Positions 44,660-53,402 of a stretch of 64,000 nt of DNA are shown piece by piece. The translations under genes and the position numbers were made by a program. Below the pieces are notes generated by a model. It was not told the DNA's origin, did not search any database, and saw only the letters and a program-made list of their open reading frames with translations. Position 1 is the first letter of the stretch; every line of letters begins with the position of its first letter. Origin of the DNA: Candidatus Nitrospira nitrificans (GTDB lineage Bacteria; Nitrospirota; Nitrospiria; Nitrospirales; Nitrospiraceae); the NCBI RefSeq assembly GCF_001458775.1, contig NZ_CZPZ01000004.1:1-64000 (forward strand). Reading direction: 5' to 3'.

Positions 44660-47171
44660 ATAGCACCTCCATTGTTCCTTCTGGCGTCTGACTCAGGCCG
44701 AACGACTGGTTGTAATAACGGGCATCGGACAAATGGAGAATGTCCACATCCTTCTGGATTGCAGACACGGCCCCGGCCTTCTGAAGTTTCTCCAAGTCTT
44801 GGGGAAAAACATTGACTGTGTATTGCTGTGCTCGGCGCAACAGCACGAACTGCTTTTCAACCTCGAAGGCCGAGCAAAGATTGTTAACCACATCACGCCC
44901 AGCTTTTCCGTAGGGCACGATGATGCCTCGCGTCGGTGCGTCGATGACTTTGAAGGCATGGGCAGCGGACATGAAGGATTGCCGAAGATAGATGTTGGGC
45001 GCGATGCCGTAATTGCGTCCATATTCGTCCATAGCGAGCGAGTTGGTTGAAAGAAGATTCAACAGTGTGTCATCACGACCGACACTCTGGGCGGATACGG
45101 GGTAATCCATTTCCAGATGGCGGTTAAAGAAGAAGTATTCGAAGTACCGCTCTATGGCTTTCGGCCCGATCAGATTGCCACCAAAGTCCTCGCTACCAGC
45201 CTCAACATCGTCAAGCAATCGCTCGGTAATGCCTTTACCGCACTGAATATCCTTGAGCCTGTCTATATTTTCCACGGCCGGATTAACCACGTGAACCCGC
45301 CCTACCTTAGGATTTCCATCAGCATCTTTTTGCTTTCCATTGCGATTACAACGGCCAGCGGCCTGAGCAATAGAATCCAGGCCAGCGGTGTAGCGAATGA
45401 CCGCGCCGAAATCCACATCCACCCCAGCTTCAATCAACTGAGTACTAATACAGAGCACGGGAGACTCGTCATCTAACAGCTGCCTAATTTGGTCGAGAAC
45501 TTCCTTGCGGTGTGCAGGGCACATATTGGTGCTCAGGTGAAAGGTCTGTATCCCCACAGCTTCCCGGCATAGACGAAAAAGTGTCTGCGCGGACTTCTTC
45601 GTGTTAACGATCACGAGGCAGCTCTTACTTTGCGCGACCTCATCCAGAGCAAGTCGAGCGATTTCCTCGTCAGTCCATCCACCAGGTTTGCGGCGATTGA
45701 GCACCTCCACACGCTTCAGGTCGTCGAACAGTCCCTTTACGTCGGGCATAAGGTCATCGTTCTTTGTGAACTTCAGCGCACCTTTGCTTTGGTCTACACG
45801 GTTCAGCAAGGGTTGTGTGGCCGTGCATAGCACCACCGTACTGCCGCAGTGCTCGACTAGAAAATTCATAGCATTGGAGAAGAGATGCACACAGTTGACG
45901 GGCAAGGTCTGGATTTCGTCAAAGATCAGCACCGCATTGGCCAACTGGTGCATCCGCCGAGCACCGCGCGTACCTCCACCAAAGATGGTCTCTAGCAGCT
46001 GTACGCTGGTGGTGAAGACAATCGGGGCGTCCCAGTTCTCCGTCAGTATCTTTTCCCGCCATCCCTGCTGTTCTGGGGTGAGGTTGGAGTGATGTTCAAG
46101 CACTACCCGGCCACGGTCGTCCTTCGTCGGCTCTAGGATGTCGCGAACCACCTTGGCGTTCTGGTCAATGATGGACGTGAAGGGAATGACATAAATCGCT
46201 CGATCCATCTTATGACGTTCCGCGTGATGTAAAGCAAAGCGCAGGCTGGCAAGAGTCTTCCCGCCTCCCGTGGGTACGGTCAGAGTATAAATGCCTTTAT
46301 CACGAAGGGCGCTATTGAGGCAGTGATCGGAAATGTTCTGCCTGAATTCATCGATAGGATTCCGGACGGTGAATCCTTGCAGGTGCTTCTCAAGACGCTC
46401 GATCAGCAGAGGCCATTCGGTGTATTGCCCGTTGAGCCGATATTTTGCGGCCTTTGGCCTTTCGAAATCAGCCGTATCGGCGCGATCTGCATCGATTAGA
46501 CAACTGAACAGAAAACGCACGAGCAGACCTAATTTGAACTGCGTGATCTGATTTTTGCTTGGATCTAGCCCTTTGATGTGATCGCGGAGTATCACCTGGC
46601 GAATAGATTCTTTGAGACCATTAATCAGTCCAGGGCTGCTCACCAACTCGCGGAAGCGATTATAGATCAGTGTGTCCACTTTGCTCATGGCTTCGCGAAA
46701 ATGGGATCGGTCATCCCGCTTACCAATCCGCCTTGTAAAAATATCCTCGACACAACTATTGGTGTCCGAAGACAGACAGTTGATCAATCCGGAATGATGT
46801 GAGGCGATGCACAAGGCGAGAAATTGGCCAGCAATCCTACCCATGTCGCCTTGCTGGGACAATTCCTCCCAAACAAGCTGAGCCCCTGCGGTGGAATGAT
46901 CCACCTTTCTCTTGAGTCCACGCGCATCGACAAACTCAGCTTCATCTTGGTTGATCAAACCGACAGCCGACTTGAGATAAGCTTGAAACTCATTGCTGTA
47001 CTTTCCCAAATCATGGAGTAGCCCTATCAACTCGCCTTGATGTTCGAGGTGAATCTTCGAGGCAAGCCCTTTTGCTATCTCAGCAACTCCCAACAGATGC
47101 TCTTCGAGGCTCTGGGGATCACCTCCCGTTTTTCGGACATGGGCAATATATGCAGGCAACTCCTTATTCAT
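44652..47171 (-). CDS. cas3: Cas3 helicase-nuclease
   Basis: 839 residues from ATG 47171; a start at 47192 (METEGRT) is also possible. N-terminal HD nuclease: SLEEHLLGVAEIAKGL and LIGLLHDLGKYSNEFQAYL. Superfamily 2 helicase: TVPTGGGKTLASLRFALHHA (Walker A), LIFDEIQTLP (motif II), STQLIEAGVDVDF and AGRCNRNGK (motifs V-VI). It degrades DNA recruited by Cascade. Its ATG overlaps the stop of a truncated upstream HD-domain ORF as ATGA, so translation may be coupled to that remnant. Confidence 0.97.
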   Translation of the reverse strand: MNKELPAYIAHVRKTGGDPQSLEEHLLGVAEIAKGLASKIHLEHQGELIGLLHDLGKYSNEFQAYLKSAVGLINQDEAEFVDARGLKRKVDHSTAGAQLVWEELSQQGDMGRIAGQFLALCIASHHSGLINCLSSDTNSCVEDIFTRRIGKRDDRSHFREAMSKVDTLIYNRFRELVSSPGLINGLKESIRQVILRDHIKGLDPSKNQITQFKLGLLVRFLFSCLIDADRADTADFERPKAAKYRLNGQYTEWPLLIERLEKHLQGFTVRNPIDEFRQNISDHCLNSALRDKGIYTLTVPTGGGKTLASLRFALHHAERHKMDRAIYVIPFTSIIDQNAKVVRDILEPTKDDRGRVVLEHHSNLTPEQQGWREKILTENWDAPIVFTTSVQLLETIFGGGTRGARRMHQLANAVLIFDEIQTLPVNCVHLFSNAMNFLVEHCGSTVVLCTATQPLLNRVDQSKGALKFTKNDDLMPDVKGLFDDLKRVEVLNRRKPGGWTDEEIARLALDEVAQSKSCLVIVNTKKSAQTLFRLCREAVGIQTFHLSTNMCPAHRKEVLDQIRQLLDDESPVLCISTQLIEAGVDVDFGAVIRYTAGLDSIAQAAGRCNRNGKQKDADGNPKVGRVHVVNPAVENIDRLKDIQCGKGITERLLDDVEAGSEDFGGNLIGPKAIERYFEYFFFNRHLEMDYPVSAQSVGRDDTLLNLLSTNSLAMDEYGRNYGIAPNIYLRQSFMSAAHAFKVIDAPTRGIIVPYGKAGRDVVNNLCSAFEVEKQFVLLRRAQQYTVNVFPQDLEKLQKAGAVSAIQKDVDILHLSDARYYNQSFGLSQTPEGTMEVLYA

Positions 47172-47443
47172 TGTTCGGCCCTCGGTCTCCAAGCTGCTCT
47201 CTCGTTCCTGCGAACAATATAGTTTTGGAATGGCAAGGAGTCTTTCCCGAGATCATGCCAGAGCCCTGCGAGTTGCCCCCATTCAGCATGCCCGAAGGTC
47301 GATGCAAACTCCCCTGCGAGATCCCCTACCGCGCGCAAGTGCTCTTCAAGCTCATGGATGGCGAACGACCCGTCGTCGTTCCGCCGCACATGGGCCAGAG
47401 CGGGCTTACGATACTCTCCACAACGCAGTTCCTCATTCCTCAT
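47168..47443 (-). pseudogene. truncated second cas3, N-terminal HD fragment
   Basis: 91 codons from ATG 47443 (GTCGAGGAA upstream). ALAHVRRNDDGSFAIHELEE, then HLRAVGDLAGEFASTFGHAE and WGQLAGLWHDLGKDSLPFQN are the start of a Cas3 HD domain, closely parallel to the intact Cas3 (AYIAHVRKTGGDPQSLEEH; LIGLLHDLGKYSNEFQ). After about residue 75 the similarity stops and the ORF ends in the overlap with the cas3 start. It is the 5' stub of another cas3, left when the present I-C operon replaced or joined an older one. It might still be translated. Confidence 0.75.
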
Positions 47444-47532
47444 TTCCTCGACTCCTTCCCCCATCCAGCGGACCAAATGGCACGCTCTCGCGCCGGCTTT
47501 GTCTTTCTCTCCTCTTCCTGTACAATCGCTGC

Positions 47533-47802
47533 ATGGCGTTTGATCCCGATAATCCGCCGATTTGGCTGCGCAAGCTCCATATGAGCGCGGCACAGATCAG
47601 TGCTCATGACTACGCGGTCACGCCTGAGGAAGGCATCTTGGAGTGCTGCCGTTTCTCCGATGCCATACGACGATGGTCGAACGTGTGCGCGCACGCGCTG
47701 GGACTTTCTCCGCTCCCTCCCCCTCCTCCATTGGACAACCCCTTCCGCCGTGTGTCATCGATCGACCACGCTCCGTCAGTCTTGCGCGATGTCGCCCGCT
47801 AG
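47533..47802 (+). CDS. small protein upstream of nucleotidyltransferase
   Basis: 89 residues from ATG 47533 (MAFDPDNPPIWLRKLHMSAA), ending in a Pro-rich stretch and VLRDVAR. The reading frame is open far upstream, but the region before 47533 is the antisense of the cas3 stub. It overlaps the next gene by 14 bases, so the pair is coupled. The small size and coupling resemble the antitoxin or partner gene of nucleotidyltransferase modules, but no family match is claimed. Confidence 0.5.
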   Translation: MAFDPDNPPIWLRKLHMSAAQISAHDYAVTPEEGILECCRFSDAIRRWSNVCAHALGLSPLPPPPPLDNPFRRVSSIDHAPSVLRDVAR

Positions 47803-48361
47803 CCCCGACTCACTCGCCGATTATCTTCACGCCATTGTCACGGCATTGCCGCCGTCGAGCCCATATTGCCTCGTCGGCGCGCTGGCCGTGAATGCGTGGG
47901 GACGTCTTCGCGCCACGAAAGATATTGATCTGCTCGTACTCGCCGACATACCCGCTCGCACCGAATTGATCGATGCGTTGCATGCCCACGAGTTTCGGAT
48001 CGACGAGACCTGGCTGGAGCACAATCCGATGGCCAAGGATGTCGTGATGCGTCTGACTCATCCTTCTTATCCTATGATTCCTCTAGACCTTCTCTTTGCG
48101 AACGATCGCCAGGCCCAATCGGCCCTTGCTCGCAGACAGGCTCTGCAGCTTCTCGGCGTCTCCCTGTATGTCTGCAGTCCGGAGGACCTGATTCTCCTCA
48201 AGCTTAAGGCCGGTCGTCCTCATGATTTTGAAGATGCGCTGGGCGTCATCAAGAATCCTCACTTACACGTGGATCTCGACTACCTCTGGGGCTGGGCGAA
48301 CCAGCTTGGCCTTCCCGGCGAACTGTCCTACGTGCTCCACGCAGCCGACACCGGACGGTAG
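47789..48361 (+). CDS. nucleotidyltransferase-fold protein (MNT/AbiEii-like)
   Basis: 190 residues. YCLVGALAVNAWGRLRATKD followed by IDLLVL is the nucleotidyltransferase core (VGGxAVxxxGxxRxTxDIDL), with IPLDLLFA and SPEDLILLKLKAGRPHDFED as later conserved motifs seen in AbiEii-like and uncharacterised nucleotidyltransferases. Such proteins act as toxins or antitoxins, or modify tRNA or partner proteins. It diverges from cas3 and follows a small coupled gene, so a defence or toxin-antitoxin role is plausible. Confidence 0.75.
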   Translation: MSPASPDSLADYLHAIVTALPPSSPYCLVGALAVNAWGRLRATKDIDLLVLADIPARTELIDALHAHEFRIDETWLEHNPMAKDVVMRLTHPSYPMIPLDLLFANDRQAQSALARRQALQLLGVSLYVCSPEDLILLKLKAGRPHDFEDALGVIKNPHLHVDLDYLWGWANQLGLPGELSYVLHAADTGR

Positions 48362-48589
48362 AGACGTTCGCCTGTCTCGTTTCGGCCCTTGCCATGTTTT
48401 TGTTCCCCGACTCCTCCCTCCATCCAACGGCGCAAACGACACGTCGGCGTTGTATTGGTTCGCCGGATTCAACGGATTGTCCGGATGATAGCGATTGACC
48501 GGATTCAAAGGGTTGCTCGGACTGTATTGGTTGATGGGGTTGGCCGGATTGCCGGGATCGTATCGATTCACGCCGAACGGCATGGTCAT
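48263..48589 (-). CDS. Asn-Pro repeat protein
   Basis: 108 residues; Met3 (48583) is an alternative start. After MTMPFGVNR come three 12-residue tandem repeats of the form Y-x-P-x-N-P-x-N-P-x-N-(Q/R), then YNADVSFAPLD and a charged tail. The last third overlaps the convergent nucleotidyltransferase gene, so the true C-terminus may be decayed. The repeats are encoded by degenerate 36-base units. Function unknown. Confidence 0.4.
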   Translation of the reverse strand: MTMPFGVNRYDPGNPANPINQYSPSNPLNPVNRYHPDNPLNPANQYNADVSFAPLDGGRSRGTKTWQGPKRDRRTSLPSGVGCVEHVGQFAGKAKLVRPAPEVVEIHV

Positions 48590-48796
48590 TGCGCGGCATG
48601 GTTTACCCTGAAAACCGGCGAGAGAACGCTGGTTCAGGGGGAAACCCGTTGTATGAATCGGAAAAGAAGGACGATATCGAGAGGACTCCCGGCACCGACG
48701 TGTGGCATCTATGGAATAGCGCCATGGAGGGCCCTGCTCGTTGGCTGCGGGCTAACAATGCTAGGGGAAGGCTTGTACGCTGATTTACTGTCCTAA

Positions 48797-48927
48797 GCAA
48801 CCCCCTCCTTCGCATCGGGTACGGGGCTGCGCCCTATTAGCTCTTGGACCCCGAGTAAATCAAGTCGAGCACCCCACAGCCTTATCAATGCTGAGGCAAC
48901 GCGGGTGCAGGAAGGGGGTTGTTTTTT
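48797..48927 (+). ncRNA. structured RNA or leader ending in a U-run
   Basis: GCAACCCCCTCC (48797-48808) pairs with GGAAGGGGGTTG (48910-48921), with one bulged base, and is followed at once by TTTTTT (48922-48927). Inside lie TCGGG/CCCGA with an inner GGGC-TGC-GCCC hairpin, and GCACCC/GGGTGC enclosing CAGC/GCTG. The whole folds as a three-way junction closed by a terminator-like stem. It ends about 75 bases before the secreted-protein start at 49003. It could be an attenuator leader or an independent small RNA. It does not match SRP RNA, tmRNA or the common riboswitches by eye. Confidence 0.45.
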
Positions 48928-49002
48928 CTCTTTCAGGCGTACAAAATATCGCGGCTTTGTCAGCGGACCTTATCGTCAACCACTAGAGAGAGAGGCATAA
49001 CC

Positions 49003-49419
49003 GTGAGTCTGCGAAATCTTCTACGGCTTGTTCTTGCAGTCGGGGTCTGCGGTACCGCCGGCCCAGTCTGGGCGTATGATCCAAGTCCTAATATCGGTAC
49101 CGACCTGACCGCTTGTGACCAGGTCATCTTTTCTACTTTCACACCTCCTCCCTTCTCCGCGGACAAAAACAATGTCACCGTGGCCCCGAAATCGGAGTTT
49201 TCATTCCTTGCATCCAAGGCAACTACTTCCGCAAGCATCACGGTGAAGATCAAGGATGAAAAAGTTCCGATCACCGTCACTTCAATCGGTTACGGGTTCC
49301 AGGTCAAAGGGAAACTGCCCCCCAACATCAAAGGCAGCTACATCCGACTCGATATTTTCGCCAAAGGGCCCGGTGACTGCGACAAAGCCGATGGGTGGCT
49401 GCTCAAGGTAGGAAACTGA
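49003..49419 (+). CDS. small secreted protein, paralogue of 57247
   Basis: 138 residues from GTG 49003, preceded by GAGAGAGAGGCATAACC. Signal peptide LLRLVLAVGVCGTAGPVWA. The mature part follows the paralogue at 57247 throughout: CDxVxFSTFxPxPxS, VAPxSxFSFxASKxT, VKIKDEKVPITVT, and an end GDCDKADGWLLKVGN. A compact beta-sandwich with one disulfide (two Cys) is likely. Family unknown. Confidence 0.8.
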   Translation: MSLRNLLRLVLAVGVCGTAGPVWAYDPSPNIGTDLTACDQVIFSTFTPPPFSADKNNVTVAPKSEFSFLASKATTSASITVKIKDEKVPITVTSIGYGFQVKGKLPPNIKGSYIRLDIFAKGPGDCDKADGWLLKVGN

Positions 49420-49489
49420 CCGTTGCCAAAACGATATGGGTGGGACTCTCCTGCCCATGTCGTTGTCCCGACACTCGCCGACATCATCT

Positions 49490-49636
49490 TCACAACTCTT
49501 CTTCCACAGACTCGATCGACTCTTGCAGTGCCGCCACAAAGGCCTCCGGCTGAGCGAGGGCATTCTCCGTTAATTGGAATTCGCTCACCAAGACCCCGTC
49601 TCTATCGACCAGTAGTAACCGATAGCCCATCTTCAC
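49490..49636 (-). CDS. 48-residue hypothetical protein
   Basis: GTG at 49636 with GGAGGGTCTACT upstream (Met3 at 49630 is alternative). The peptide runs MKMGYRLLLVDRDGVLVSEF, then QLTENALAQPEAFVAALQES and ends in an acidic helix (IESVEEEL). Strong ribosome-binding site, good codon use and a stop shortly before the convergent gene support it. The first half (strand-turn-strand with DRDG) looks like a mini domain; no family known. Confidence 0.55.
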   Translation of the reverse strand: MKMGYRLLLVDRDGVLVSEFQLTENALAQPEAFVAALQESIESVEEEL

Positions 49637-49708
49637 AGTAGACCCTCCGCTCTCCCTGTAGACTATGAGAAGTGACCTGTCGCACGGACGGAATAGGATC
49701 GCGGCCTG

Positions 49709-50161
49709 TTAGAAGGGGACACGGATGCCCAGTTGGACCTCGTTTGGGATGAGGTGTTGTCCAAACAGGCCCCTCAGTCCAGCATTGGTGGAGCCGGAAG
49801 AAGACGAGAAGGATGGCGAGGCATGCAGGGAACGGTCTAACTCCGTGACATAGCCGCCTCCGAATCCTGCGCCGATATAGGGCATCAGCTTCGTCCCTCC
49901 CACCGACACCTGTTTCGACAGGCTTGGAACGGCCCTCTGGACTACCACATTATTTTCCACTGGCAGGGATGCCGACGGCGCCATTGCCGCCTCCGTGATC
50001 ATGACGGCGCTCGAAGATGCTGTCACACTGGAGGTTGCCGGCCCGATCGTTGAGTATTCCTCTCCAGTTGGCTCCGCATACGAGAGCGACCAGCACATAC
50101 CGAAGCCGATCGTAGTGCTGATTCCCAAGAGCAACTTCATTATTGTATGAGTGTGCCGCAT
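49709..50161 (-). CDS. outer-membrane-type secreted protein (short)
   Basis: 150 residues from ATG 50161 (AAAGAGGTAT upstream); Met8 at 50140 is an alternative. Signal peptide around LLLGISTTIGFGMCWSLSYA. The C-terminal half has YIGAGFGGGYVTEL, a Ser-rich loop and ends GIRVPF with a terminal Phe, the usual signal of barrel strands inserted by BamA. It is too short for a full barrel, so it may be a truncated or two-to-four-strand derivative. Confidence 0.6.
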   Translation of the reverse strand: MRHTHTIMKLLLGISTTIGFGMCWSLSYAEPTGEEYSTIGPATSSVTASSSAVMITEAAMAPSASLPVENNVVVQRAVPSLSKQVSVGGTKLMPYIGAGFGGGYVTELDRSLHASPSFSSSSGSTNAGLRGLFGQHLIPNEVQLGIRVPF

Positions 50162-50252
50162 ATACCTCTTTACCATACAACCTGCCCGGCACCTGGTCAA
50201 GAAACCCTCTCTCCCGCCGTGCGGAAACATCGGCCCCCAATCCGTTAACCCA

Positions 50253-50808
50253 TCACACTGTGAGCGTACTCTCATCCGTATGGTGAAACAGATCCGGCCG
50301 CCCCGACATGCGGAGTTGCGTGTCCTCCTTGTAGTGAAACCGTTCTGGTCGAGGATGGTCACCGTCAATTCGTAGCGCAGCGTCTTGAACTCCTTGTCGA
50401 GGACCGGTTTGAGCAGATCCCATAGGTGTCCGATCCCACCTCTGCGACCAGCCTAAATGGTGGCGGAAGGCGCCGCCGTCCCACCGGCAACCAGCGCCAC
50501 CCGCGCGGTACGGTGAAACAGCGCAGCACCTGCCCCTCGCTCGGATCCCAGAGCCAGTAGCCCACTTCCTCGTGGAGCAGCACATCACGCTCCCCGATCC
50601 GCTGCGCCACCGTCGCATAGCGCGAGCCATACAACACTTGCTCGTGATTGCGTACAGGCCCGATCGGCTCAAGGGTAATCCGTTCGCGAAACTGATTCTG
50701 CTCCGTACCCCGATCGTCCGGCTACGCAACATCCTCGCCTTTGTCTCCCGCCCACTGACCCGCCAACATCGTCAGCGGCCCGAGCTGCCGCATCAGATCC
50801 GAATCCAT
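50253..50808 (-). pseudogene. heme-binding-type beta-barrel (FABP/nitrobindin-like) protein, frameshifted
   Basis: AGGAGGTCTT sits before the ATG at 50808, and the family sequence can be followed to TGA at 50253 only by changing frame. A TAG interrupts GDKGEDVA-PDDRGTEQ. LLHEEVGYWLWDPSEGQVLR and CFTVPRG are in frame, then VALVAGGTAAPSAT in another, FRLVAEVGSDTYGICSN back, PVLDKEFKTLRYELTVTILD in a third, and HYKEDTQLRMSGRPDLFHHT last. That is one stop and four frame changes over a gene of about 185 codons. Clearly inactive. Confidence 0.8.
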
Positions 50809-51039
50809 AAGACCTCCTGAATAGATAGGATGAAAAGGAAGCATGGACTATACTTCCGTCCGTACCCACAACATAGGTGTCACAAATCAGGGAGGGATGG
50901 TAGGAGTTCACCACAATCGGCGCAATCAGGTGGAAGGAGGACGGCCATGCTTCAGACATCCTCTATTTTCTTGGCGAGTCGGCCTCGCCACGATATCGTA
51001 GGCGCTGTGCACCGATGAGACGGACACTTGAGCTCCTCT

Positions 51040-52443
51040 ATGCGATCCTACGACATGGTGGTAGTCGGCAGTGGACCAGCCGGCCAGAAAGCAGCAGTCC
51101 AAGCGGCGAAACTGTCCAAACGAGTGGCCATCATCGAGAAATCGCGCCAACTCGGCGGAACTTCGCTCAATACCGGCACCCTCCCCAGCAAGACTCTCAA
51201 GGACACGATCGAGTATATCCATGGCTTGGGACGACGAGGATTGCACCAGCTGGGTGCAGCGCTCACCAAGCAGTTGACGCTCCCGGACCTGATGACACGC
51301 AAGAACCAGGTCATCGAAACCGAAGTCGCCGTGATCACCAATCAGCTGCAGCGTAACGGCATCGAGATCATCCAAGGCACAGCCGGCTTTGTCGATCCCC
51401 ATACCGTGAGCGTGGTGAGATCGGATGGGCACGTCGATCACGTCCAGGCCTCAGTCATTATCCTAGCCACGGGGTCGCGACCACGCCGCCCCACGGAGAT
51501 CCACTTCGACGACCTGATCGTGTGCGATTCCGACTCGTTTCTCCGCACGACCAGGAACCCCGCCAGCATCATCGTCCTCGGAGGCGGTGTCATCGGCACA
51601 GAGTATGCTTCGATGTTAGCCGCCTTCGGCATCAAGGTCACCCTCATCGATCGGCGGATGCAACTGTTGCGGTTCTTGGATCAGGAAATCGCGCAAGCCC
51701 TCGACTCCCAGATGCAGCAACAGGGGGTCGCAATCCGACTCGGACAAGAGCATCTGAACATCGGCATGAATGAAATCGGGCACCCGACGATCCAACTCCA
51801 CAACGGCGAGACAGTGACCGCCGACATGCTGCTCTACACCATGGGACGGATCGGCAATACGGACGCATTGAACCTCGCCGCGATCGGCCTTACCACTGAT
51901 CCGCAGGGGCAACTTACAGTCAACGCCCAGTACCAAACGGCCATTCCCCACATCTATGCGACAGGTGATGTCATCGGGTTTCCCGCGCTCGCTGCAACCG
52001 CCATGGAACAAGGCCGCCTCGCGGCCTGCCATGCCTTTCAGGTGTACGAGTCGCACGACGTCAACGTGATTCCCTATGGCATCTACAGCATCCCCGAGGT
52101 CTCGATGGTGGGGAAAACCGAGGAAGAACTCACCACCGCCGGTGTCCCGCACGCCACCGGAAGGGCTTTTTTCAGAGAAATGGCGCGCGGCCATATCAGC
52201 GGCGACCTCCATGGTTTCTTAAAGGTGATCTTTCACTCCGAGACCCATAGGCTCCTTGGCGTCCATATCATCGGGCCTGGTGCCACCGAATTGGTTCATA
52301 TCGGCCAATCGGTCCTGACCTATGGAGGCGCGGTGGAGTACTTCGTCCACAATGTCTTCAATTATCCCACGATGGCCGAGTGTTACCGCACCGCCGCCCT
52401 CGACGGTTTGAATCGGCTGCACCATCATTCATCTCAGCAGTGA
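51040..52443 (+). CDS. sthA: soluble pyridine nucleotide transhydrogenase (Si-specific)
   Basis: 467 residues of the flavoprotein disulfide reductase fold: MVVVGSGPAGQKAAVQAAKL (FAD), SIIVLGGGVIGTEYASMLAA (NAD), YATGDVIGFPALAATAMEQG, and the C-terminal dimer domain. The redox Cys pair of true reductases is absent: the site reads GGTSLNTGTLPSKTL with no Cys at all, as expected for a transhydrogenase; many SthA proteins keep one Cys. It balances NADPH and NADH. The start at 51040 was preferred to the TTG at 51028. Confidence 0.85.
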   Translation: MRSYDMVVVGSGPAGQKAAVQAAKLSKRVAIIEKSRQLGGTSLNTGTLPSKTLKDTIEYIHGLGRRGLHQLGAALTKQLTLPDLMTRKNQVIETEVAVITNQLQRNGIEIIQGTAGFVDPHTVSVVRSDGHVDHVQASVIILATGSRPRRPTEIHFDDLIVCDSDSFLRTTRNPASIIVLGGGVIGTEYASMLAAFGIKVTLIDRRMQLLRFLDQEIAQALDSQMQQQGVAIRLGQEHLNIGMNEIGHPTIQLHNGETVTADMLLYTMGRIGNTDALNLAAIGLTTDPQGQLTVNAQYQTAIPHIYATGDVIGFPALAATAMEQGRLAACHAFQVYESHDVNVIPYGIYSIPEVSMVGKTEEELTTAGVPHATGRAFFREMARGHISGDLHGFLKVIFHSETHRLLGVHIIGPGATELVHIGQSVLTYGGAVEYFVHNVFNYPTMAECYRTAALDGLNRLHHHSSQQ

Positions 52444-52703
52444 GCAGAGACGAAGGGTCTCTCACCAGCCTAGCCGGGCCCTCAGCCTCCGATCGAGAAA
52501 GACCTATTGATTCGCCCCGCGCATTTGCGCATACTTTCACACGGGCTATACTTCATGTGTACTCTCGGGCGTCATGATCGACGTGGAGTCGTAATCATGC
52601 ACTCTCTCCCGACCATCATCCTCTCGGTTCCGAAGCAATCTTCCGGCAAGAACACCCACCAACGGTCTCCGTCTGGAGATTGACTGCCATAGGAGGTGCG
52701 CCC

Positions 52704-53186
52704 ATGCCTATTCCACACACACTAAAAACTCATCTCGATCGTGAGCATGTTCATTACGATGTCTTGCCCCATTCAGAAACATTCCGAGCGGTTGCCGTCG
52801 CTCAGACGCTCCATGTACCCGAGCAAGAGATGGTGAAGGTGGTGATCGTGAAAGTGAAGGAACGATTCGTCACGACGGTGCTGCCGGCGACGGCAAAAGT
52901 GGATGTGACGCGTCTACGGAAGATCTTCGGAACCCATCGCGTACGTCTTGCGACCGAGGAGGAGATCTCGCAGCTCTTTCCCGACTGCGAAGTCGGCGCC
53001 ATGCCGCCGCTCGGCACGCTCTATGGACTGCCGGTGTACGTCGATCGCTCGCTCACCGGCGATGAAGAAATTGTCTTTGAAGGGGGCACCCACTCCGAGG
53101 CAATCCGCATGCGCTACTGGGATTTCGCCGCTTTGGTGTTTCCCGTGGTCGCTGAGTTCAACCGTCCGCCGATGGCGAACTGTTGA
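52704..53186 (+). CDS. YbaK/ProX-type aminoacyl-tRNA deacylase domain protein
   Basis: 160 residues. AGGAGGTGCGCCC precedes the ATG. HYDVLPHSETFRAVAVAQTL, VKVVIVKVKERFVTTVLPAT and VGAMPPLGTLYGLPVYVDRS (the GxxxPxG loop) are the hallmarks of the YbaK/prolyl-tRNA editing fold. Free-standing members hydrolyse mischarged tRNAs such as Ala- or Cys-tRNA(Pro); the specificity is not evident here. Confidence 0.85.
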   Translation: MPIPHTLKTHLDREHVHYDVLPHSETFRAVAVAQTLHVPEQEMVKVVIVKVKERFVTTVLPATAKVDVTRLRKIFGTHRVRLATEEEISQLFPDCEVGAMPPLGTLYGLPVYVDRSLTGDEEIVFEGGTHSEAIRMRYWDFAALVFPVVAEFNRPPMANC

Positions 53187-53402
53187 CGGTATCAGCTCAG
53201 GAGGCCGCGAATTCTTCGTTCCTTCCCCTCTGACGGAACTTGTGATCAACCTTGCTCACATCCCGCGCACATAACCAACCTCGTTCAACAAGCAACGACT
53301 TCTTTCATCCAAGAAGTACGCCGCCGGGCATTTTGTTTTCAAAGCTGCTAGGATAGGCCTGTGCCGATCAGAATGTGCCACCCTGTTGCAAAAAGGAAAC
53401 CC

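Noticed and set aside
48653-48796. 47-codon hydrophobic plus-strand ORF
   Set aside because: No ribosome-binding site and poor codon character; it ends where the structured RNA begins. Possible but not supported.
48797-48927. SRP RNA, tmRNA or a known riboswitch
   Set aside because: The invariant sequences of these RNAs (GGAAGGAAGCAGCC loop, tRNA-like end, GEMM or cobalamin boxes) are absent.
51040-52443. Thiol-disulfide reductase (lipoamide or mercuric type) for the flavoprotein
   Set aside because: The redox Cys pair is missing (TSLNTGT), so a transhydrogenase fits better.
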